Shown in pieces: positions 59,191 to 64,000 of a stretch of 64,000 nt of DNA. Numbering within the stretch: the stretch's first letter is position 1; the number at the start of each line of letters is the position of its first letter. The stretch is from the NCBI RefSeq assembly GCF_017353185.1, contig NZ_JAFMYV010000005.1, positions 1 through 64,000 of the forward strand, in the 5' to 3' direction. Origin of the DNA: Fibrella rubiginis. GTDB taxonomy: Bacteria; Bacteroidota; Bacteroidia; Cytophagales; Spirosomataceae. The position numbers and the translations under genes were made by a program. A model generated the notes under the pieces. The model had not been told where the DNA came from. It was given only the letters and a program-made list of their open reading frames with translations, and did not search any database.

Positions 59191-60111
59191 ATGAAGCCAA
59201 CCCTTTTAATCCTTGCCGCGGGCATGGGCAGCCGTTACGGAGGAATCAAGCAACTCGATCAGTTTGGTCCCCACGGCGAAACCATCATCGACTATTCCCT
59301 CTATGACGCCATTCGGGCCGGTTTTGGCAAGGTTGTGTTCATTATCCGGCAGGAACTCCGCGCTGACTTTGAAGCTATTTTTCTGCCTAAACTGGCCGGA
59401 AAAATTGAGGTTGACTTCGCCATTCAGGCCCTGTTCTCCTACGTACCCAAAGAACTAGGCACCGTGCAGCGCACCAAACCCTGGGGTACCGGCCATGCCA
59501 TGCTTTGCGCCAAAGACCACACCCAGACGCCGTTTGCGGTCATCAACGCCGACGATTTTTACGGGGCCGAAGCGTTTCAGGTCATGGGCGATTTTCTTCA
59601 GCATGACACCAACGACACCCTCCACGCCATGGTGGGTTACCAGGTAAAAAACACTCTCTCGGACTTTGGCTCGGTGTCGCGCGGGGTGTGCGCTACTGAT
59701 GACCACGACAACCTGACGTCGGTGATTGAGCGGACGAAGATTTACCGCAAACCTGTTGATACGGAAGGCCAGGAGGGCATAATCGTGTATGAAGAAGCCG
59801 ACGGACTCACGCCCCTGGCCCCTGACACGCCCGTTTCCATGAACTTCTGGGGCTTCAAAACGGGTGTATTCGAACACACTCAACAGCAGTTTGAGGTTTA
59901 TGCCCGCGCTAACGTAGATAACCCCAAAGCGGAGTTCTACATCCCCACCATCGTGACGCAGTTGATCCAAACCAACGAGGGGGCCTGCCGCGTATTTCGC
60001 AGCCACTCAGAATGGTTTGGTGTAACCTACCCGGAAGACAAGCCGACGGTGAAAAAATCGTTCCAGCGCCTGCACGACAACGGCACGTACCCAGATCAGT
60101 TGTGGTCATGA
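59191..60111 (+). CDS. Sugar-phosphate nucleotidyltransferase family protein
   Basis: 306 aa from the ATG giving MKPTLLILAAGMGSRYGG. An upstream start at 59041 would code through the hairpin repeat and is rejected. The N-terminal ILAAGMGSRYGGIKQLDQFGPHGETIIDYSLYDA is the usual LAAGxGxR nucleotide-binding motif with the Lys. NADDFYGAEAF is the metal-binding Asp pair. NTP-transferase proteins make sugar-NDP, but the sugar is not identifiable. It is coupled to the lipocalin-like gene by ATGA overlap. Confidence 0.9.
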   Translation: MKPTLLILAAGMGSRYGGIKQLDQFGPHGETIIDYSLYDAIRAGFGKVVFIIRQELRADFEAIFLPKLAGKIEVDFAIQALFSYVPKELGTVQRTKPWGTGHAMLCAKDHTQTPFAVINADDFYGAEAFQVMGDFLQHDTNDTLHAMVGYQVKNTLSDFGSVSRGVCATDDHDNLTSVIERTKIYRKPVDTEGQEGIIVYEEADGLTPLAPDTPVSMNFWGFKTGVFEHTQQQFEVYARANVDNPKAEFYIPTIVTQLIQTNEGACRVFRSHSEWFGVTYPEDKPTVKKSFQRLHDNGTYPDQLWS

Positions 60112-60560
60112 AAACCCTGCTGCTTGCTGTCTTTCTGCTTGTTATGCTACCCACTATGGCCCAATCTGTAGTGGGGACCTGGAAACGAGTGGGTGCTATT
60201 GTGACCAACAAGGACGGGTCGATGATGGACATGCTGGCGATGACCGAGAAAATGATGCCCTGTACTGGCAACATCACGTACTCCTTTCTGGCTTCTGGCA
60301 TACAGCGCACCACCGTTCCCGCTGATTGCCAGAAACGGCTGGGCGACATGGCCAAACAGTTCATGGGCGATGCCCGCTATAAGCTGAAGGGCAACCAACT
60401 GACCATCATTCCTGATCCTACAACCAAACTCCCGGTGGTTACCTACACGGTGACGATGTCGGGCAACACGATGATGTGGGTGATGGATGCCGCCGCACAG
60501 GCAGGGACTCCGAACAAGGGGAAAGTAAAGTCAATACTACTGTCGTATCAGCGACAGTAG
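60108..60560 (+). CDS. Exported lipocalin-like protein
   Basis: 150 aa from the ATG overlapping the previous stop (ATGA). Signal peptide TLLLAVFLLVMLPTMAQ. The mature part starts SVVGTWKRVGAIVTNKDGSMMD, a lipocalin-like G-x-W motif, with strands such as NITYSFLASGIQ, DARYKLKGNQLTIIPDP and VTYTVTMSGNTMMWVMD. Small periplasmic or outer-membrane-associated lipid-binding proteins have this pattern. A short hairpin (ACTACTGTCG/CGACAGTAGT) spans its 3' end. Confidence 0.82.
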   Translation: MKTLLLAVFLLVMLPTMAQSVVGTWKRVGAIVTNKDGSMMDMLAMTEKMMPCTGNITYSFLASGIQRTTVPADCQKRLGDMAKQFMGDARYKLKGNQLTIIPDPTTKLPVVTYTVTMSGNTMMWVMDAAAQAGTPNKGKVKSILLSYQRQ

Positions 60561-60570
60561 TGTTTAGCGG

Positions 60571-60635
60571 ATGTCTAACGGAGCGATTTGCTCCGTCTTA
60601 TCGGAACGAACGGAGCAAATCGCTCCGTTAGACAT
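60571..60635. repeat. Palindrome of two ACGGAGC hairpin units
   Basis: Arms 60571-60596 and 60610-60635 are exact 26-bp reverse complements around a 13-nt loop. The unit is the same as at 59090. It begins 10 nt after the lipocalin-like stop and ends 3 nt before the ATG of the next gene, so it may affect that gene's translation start. Confidence 0.95.
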
Positions 60636-60638
60636 AGT

Positions 60639-63600
60639 ATGGTTAAGATCACGCCGAAGCTGCCGTTTGCTGCCCTTCACAAATCATTTGAGGGCGATCT
60701 GTATTACAACGATTCCACCGAACACAAGGCCATCCGCCTCGCCTACGCTACCGATGCGTCGGTGTATCAGGAGCTTCCCCTCGCCGTAGCCATTCCGCGC
60801 ACCGTCGCCGACATCAAACGGCTGGTGCGGTTTGCCAAAACCAACAACATTGCCGGCTCGTCGGTCGGGCTGATTCCCCGTGCGGCGGGCACCTCGCTGG
60901 CGGGGCAGGTGGTAGGCAGCGGACTGGTGGCCGACATCGGTACGCACTTCAATAAGATTCTGGAGATTAACGCCGAAGCCCGTTGGGTGCGGGTGCAGCC
61001 GGGTGTCATCCGCGACGATATGAACGTGGCCTTGAAGCCTTACGGCCTCATGTTCGGCCCCGAAACCAGCACCGCTAGCCGGGCCATGATCGGCGGCATG
61101 ATCGGCAATAATTCGTGCGGCCTCCACTCCATCGTCTGGGGCACCACCCGCGATCACCTCCTCGAAGTCCGCGCCGTACTTTCTGACGGTGCCGAAGTAA
61201 CGTTTGGTTCATTGACCGAAGCCGATTTTCAGGCCAAATGCCGGGGCGAAAATGTGGTTAGTCCGCTGGAACAGGCTATCTATCAGCAGTTTAGTGCCTG
61301 GCTTTCTGACCCGAAAATCTGTCAGCAAATCCGCGAGGGTTACCCGAATCCCAATGTGTCAAGGCGCAACACGGGCTATGCGCTCGATGCGATGATAAAG
61401 GAGGACCCCACCCCTAGCCCCTCCCCTGAAAGGCAAGGGAGGGGAACCGCTTTAGCGTATTCCGAGGACGTTCCCCTCCCCTGCCTTTCAGGGGAGGGGC
61501 TAGGGGTGGGGTGGCCGGGGTCATTTTCCTTCGCCCCCCTCATCGCCGGTTCAGAGGGTACACTCTGTTTCATTACCGAAGCCAAGCTGAATCTGCTACC
61601 CTTGCCGCCCGCGCAGGTGGCGCTGGTTTGTGCTCATTTCAGCACGTTGCGGCAGTCTCTGGAGGCTAATCTGGTGGCCCTGGAGCACGGTTGCTGGGCT
61701 TCGGAACTGGTAGACGATTATATTTTGCAGCTTACCAAGACCAATATTGAGCAGGCCAAAAACAGGACGTTCGTGCAGACGCACCCCGTCGCAGGCGATC
61801 CGAAAGCGGTGCTGATGGTGGAGTTCTTCGACGATGAACTGGCAGGGGTTCAGGCCAAAGCCGAGGCGTTTGTGGCCGCGTTGCAGGCCGCCGGGCTGGG
61901 TTGGGCTTATCCGATCCTCTATGACGACGACACCAAAAAGCCGTGGGCGTTGCGCAAGGCTGGGCTGAGCATCATGTACAACATTCCCGGTGCCGAAAAG
62001 CCCGCCAACGTGATTGAAGACTGCGCCGTGGCCCCCGCCGACCTGCCCAACTACATCGACGAGCTAACGGCAATGGCCAAGGCCAATCACGGCCTCGACC
62101 TCGAATTTTCGGCCCACGCGGGAGCGGGCGAACTGCACGTGCTGCCCCTGATCGACCTCAAATCCACGCCGGGGCGCGAAACGTTCCGGGCGTTGCTGGC
62201 CGACACCGCCAAGCTGGTGAAAAAATACGGTGGTTCGCTCTCCGGTGAGCACGGCGACGGGCGGCTGCGGGGTGAATTTATCAGCTACATGCTTGGTCCA
62301 GAAAACTACCAGTTGTGTCAGGACGTGAAAGCCCTCTGGGACCCACAGGGCATATTCAATCCCGGAAAAGTGGTCAACGCGCCACCCATGAACGAGTTCC
62401 TGCGCTACGAAGCCGACATTGTCACGCCCCAGCCCAGCACCGTGTTCGACTTCTCACGCGATGGCGGACTGCTGGAAGCCGCCGAAAAATGCTCTGGCTC
62501 CGGCGACTGTCGCAAGACCGAACTATCGGGCGGAACGATGTGCCCCAGCTTCATGGCCACCCGCCGTGAACATGACACCACCCGGGCCCGGGCCAACCTG
62601 CTACGGCATTTCTACACATCGTCAACGAAGGCAACCGATGCTGACTATGAGACTGTTAAAGATGTGCTCGATCTGTGTCTTTCCTGCAAAGCGTGCAAGT
62701 CGGAGTGCCCCAGCAGCGTAGACATGACCCGGATGAAGGCCGAGTTTATGAACACTATGCATAATGACCATGGCGTGTCTATCCGGTCGACGTTAATCGG
62801 CAACTTTTCGACGTTGATGCGCGTGGCCAGCTACGTACCCTGGGCTTACAACGCCATCTACGACACACCCTTCCTACGTCGTTTGGCTAATCGCATCGTT
62901 GGTTTTCACCCCGACCGGACCATGCCACATCTAAGGGAGTTTACGGCCCCCCACCCGCAGGAGACCGTCCCGAAGGGGGGTCTTTTACTTTTCCTCGATG
63001 AGTTCACCCGCTACAACGATGGGCATATAGCTGAGAAAGCCATTGACCTCATGCAGCGGCTGGGCTATGCCGTAACGCTGCCCGATCATGCCGAAAGTGG
63101 CCGGGCGTACCTCTCAAAAGGGCTGGTCGACGATGCCAAAAAGATTGCCATCAGGAACGTAACAGCGCTCCGTGGCCTGATTTCGGCACAAACACCGCTG
63201 CTGGGTATCGAACCCTCAGCCATTCTGGGTTTCCGCGACGAGTACCCCGATCTGGTACCCGACGACCTGAAAGCTGACGCCCGCCGCATTGCCGAGCATA
63301 CATACCTGTTTGAGGAGTGGATAGCCCGAGAAATTGAAGCCGGACGCATAACCAATGAGGCATTTACGGCCGAGACACGCACGGTTTTCGTGCATGGTCA
63401 CTGTCACCAGAAAGCCCTGTCGACCATGGCTCCGGTCACGCAGGCGCTGGGTCTGCCCATAAATTACACCGTCAAGGTGATCCCGTCGGGCTGTTGCGGC
63501 ATGGCGGGGTCGTTTGGTTACGAAAAAGAGCATTACAACCTCTCCATGCAGATTGGCGAACTGGTCCTTTTCCCTGCCGTGCGCGCCGCCGCTACTGATG

Positions 63601-63707
63601 CCATTCTGGCCGCGCCGGGTACCTCGTGCCGCCATCAGATCAAAGACGGCACCGGCCGCGTAGCCCTGCACCCCGCCGAAGTGCTGTGGGAAGCGTTAAG
63701 GAAGTAG
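60639..63707 (+). CDS. FAD-linked oxidase fused to an Fe-S protein (GlcD-GlcF/YdiJ-like), with an in-frame palindrome insertion
   Basis: 1022 aa from the ATG just after the hairpin palindrome. The FAD domain begins at IPRAAGTSLAGQVVGSGLVADIGTHFNKI and continues through NNSCGLHSIVWGTTRDHL. The Fe-S part has CSGSGDC...GTMCPSF and CLSCKACKSECPSSVDMTRMK, and HGHCHQKALS with GCCGMAGSFGYEKEHY near the C-terminus. This is the family of D-2-hydroxyglutarate or D-lactate-type dehydrogenases. Residues about 256-291 (61405-61512) are a 36-codon palindrome insert (DPTPSPSPERQGRGT...VPLPCLSGEGLGVG) just before SFAPLIAGSEGTL. The frame is intact after it. Substrate unknown. Confidence 0.92.
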   Translation: MVKITPKLPFAALHKSFEGDLYYNDSTEHKAIRLAYATDASVYQELPLAVAIPRTVADIKRLVRFAKTNNIAGSSVGLIPRAAGTSLAGQVVGSGLVADIGTHFNKILEINAEARWVRVQPGVIRDDMNVALKPYGLMFGPETSTASRAMIGGMIGNNSCGLHSIVWGTTRDHLLEVRAVLSDGAEVTFGSLTEADFQAKCRGENVVSPLEQAIYQQFSAWLSDPKICQQIREGYPNPNVSRRNTGYALDAMIKEDPTPSPSPERQGRGTALAYSEDVPLPCLSGEGLGVGWPGSFSFAPLIAGSEGTLCFITEAKLNLLPLPPAQVALVCAHFSTLRQSLEANLVALEHGCWASELVDDYILQLTKTNIEQAKNRTFVQTHPVAGDPKAVLMVEFFDDELAGVQAKAEAFVAALQAAGLGWAYPILYDDDTKKPWALRKAGLSIMYNIPGAEKPANVIEDCAVAPADLPNYIDELTAMAKANHGLDLEFSAHAGAGELHVLPLIDLKSTPGRETFRALLADTAKLVKKYGGSLSGEHGDGRLRGEFISYMLGPENYQLCQDVKALWDPQGIFNPGKVVNAPPMNEFLRYEADIVTPQPSTVFDFSRDGGLLEAAEKCSGSGDCRKTELSGGTMCPSFMATRREHDTTRARANLLRHFYTSSTKATDADYETVKDVLDLCLSCKACKSECPSSVDMTRMKAEFMNTMHNDHGVSIRSTLIGNFSTLMRVASYVPWAYNAIYDTPFLRRLANRIVGFHPDRTMPHLREFTAPHPQETVPKGGLLLFLDEFTRYNDGHIAEKAIDLMQRLGYAVTLPDHAESGRAYLSKGLVDDAKKIAIRNVTALRGLISAQTPLLGIEPSAILGFRDEYPDLVPDDLKADARRIAEHTYLFEEWIAREIEAGRITNEAFTAETRTVFVHGHCHQKALSTMAPVTQALGLPINYTVKVIPSGCCGMAGSFGYEKEHYNLSMQIGELVLFPAVRAAATDAILAAPGTSCRHQIKDGTGRVALHPAEVLWEALRK
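61405..61512. repeat. 108-nt palindromic element inserted in frame in a coding sequence
   Basis: Arms 61405-61447 and 61470-61512 match at 42 of 43 positions around a 22-nt loop that contains AGCGTATTCC. Read on either strand, the element encodes a similar peptide (PTPSPSPERQGRGT at the start and VPLPCLSGEGLGVG at the end). The element is 36 codons long and keeps the reading frame. The style is like the Rickettsia palindromic elements found in proteins. The loop resembles that of the intergenic heptad palindromes. Confidence 0.93.
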
Positions 63708-63717
63708 CCATTAGCCG

Positions 63718-63949
63718 TTGACCCCAGCGGGGTCTGGTCTTTGTAGAGAAGTCCCCGCCCCCGTGCATGTCGACCCCAGCGGGGTCGCATCTTTGTTAGA
63801 GTATTGCGAACGTACCCTGAAACAGTTGTTGCTGTACTTAACTTATACAGAGAGACTTAAGCTGACAATAACAAAGATGCGACCCCGCTGGGGTCGACAT
63901 GCACGGGGGCGGGGACTTCTCTACAAAGACCAGACCCCGCTGGGGTCAA
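63718..63949. repeat. 232-nt palindrome with perfect 81-bp arms after the FAD/Fe-S gene
   Basis: Arms 63718-63798 and 63869-63949 are exact reverse complements around a 70-nt loop. Each arm contains GACCCCAGCGGGGTC-type sub-palindromes twice. It starts 10 nt after the stop codon at 63707. Just before it are the words TAGCCAT and TAGCCGT. Just after it, at about 63950-64000, a run of GACCGCT, GCCTATT, GCCCCGC, TACGTCG, GACCGCT, GCCACTG, CCCACTA looks like the start of another heptad array cut by the window end. Confidence 0.95.
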
Positions 63950-64000
63950 TGGACCGCTGCCTATTGCCCCGCTACGTCGGACCGCTGCCACTGCCCACTA

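Noticed and set aside
61376-61585. Minus-strand 69-aa open frame across the FAD/Fe-S gene
   Set aside because: It is a mirror of the palindrome, which codes similarly on both strands. It overlaps the much longer conserved gene on the other strand.
2374-63949. CRISPR array
   Set aside because: The repeats are inverted pairs with short loops and tandem heptads. There are no equal-length spacers between direct repeats and no cas genes.
1-64000. tRNA, rRNA, riboswitch or transposase genes
   Set aside because: None was recognised by eye. A covariance-model scan would be needed to exclude small RNAs.

Overview
The window looks like a chromosomal segment of a Cytophagales bacterium (Bacteroidota), most likely of the Spirosomaceae (Spirosoma, Fibrella or Rudanella type). 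This is inferred from gene content (fused branched-chain 2-oxoacid dehydrogenase E1, RicT/PSP1, long IspH, DUF1573, TIGR03643, DUF4142, curlin-repeat protein), from Bacteroidota-style TAnnTTTG promoter elements close to start codons, from the near absence of Shine-Dalgarno sites, and from moderately high GC. No rRNA, tRNA, CRISPR array, prophage or insertion sequence with a transposase was found. It reads as ordinary housekeeping chromosome with intact genes on both strands.

Layout. 0-9.8 kb: KAS III-type synthase, AI-2E family permease, secreted beta-propeller protein, PhoB/PhoR-like two-component pair, RluA-type pseudouridine synthase, Dabb and NTF2-like small proteins, GNAT acetyltransferase, GT39 glycosyltransferase with hpt. 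9.8-18 kb: TPR protein, Lrp regulator, TIGR03643 protein, class V aminotransferase, large curlin-repeat protein, a three-box DnaA cluster, ABA4-like membrane protein, dxs. 18-24 kb: a secreted oxidoreductase group (propeller fused to a type-1 copper domain, CsaA, PA14-domain protein, second sorbosone-dehydrogenase-like propeller). 24-33.8 kb: methyltransferase, murQ, quinone oxidoreductase, zinc-ribbon protein, two outer-membrane-type proteins, Crp regulator, heme-degrading-domain protein, YffB/Spx protein, MacB-like permease, GT2. 34-45.6 kb: ggt, lipoprotein, ndk, nth, response regulator, fused E1, DUF1573 protein, SPFH protein, ricT, purD. 45.6-64 kb: recQ, kdsD, DUF4440-like protein, M28 peptidase, ispH, GH10-like lipoprotein, DUF2256, DUF4142, flavin reductase, MarR, phhA and hppD (phenylalanine/tyrosine degradation), sugar nucleotidyltransferase, lipocalin-like protein, and a GlcD-GlcF-type FAD/Fe-S oxidoreductase. 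dxs and ispH are both MEP-pathway enzymes.

The most unusual content lies between the genes. At least sixteen long inverted repeats (33 to about 230 nt, several with perfect arms of 42, 55 and 81 bp) are present, nearly all starting within about 10 nt of a stop codon. In one family the arms are runs of a degenerate 7-nt word that differs at each locus (ATGTACA, TACGAnT, GGATTnn, ATGATGA, TTTAACG, GAGTGAA), while the tip of the stem (GCTGACGCA / TGCGTCAGC) and the loop (near AGCGTAYTYC) recur between loci. The two arms of one element can differ by exactly one or two whole heptads, so the 7-nt unit is the unit of gain and loss. One palindrome with a similar loop is inserted in frame (108 nt, 36 codons) in the FAD/Fe-S oxidoreductase gene. 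Another mirrors the last codons of ggt, a third supplies the stop codons of two convergent genes, and a fourth encodes the C-terminus of Nth. I do not know a description of this element class; it is the best candidate for something new here.
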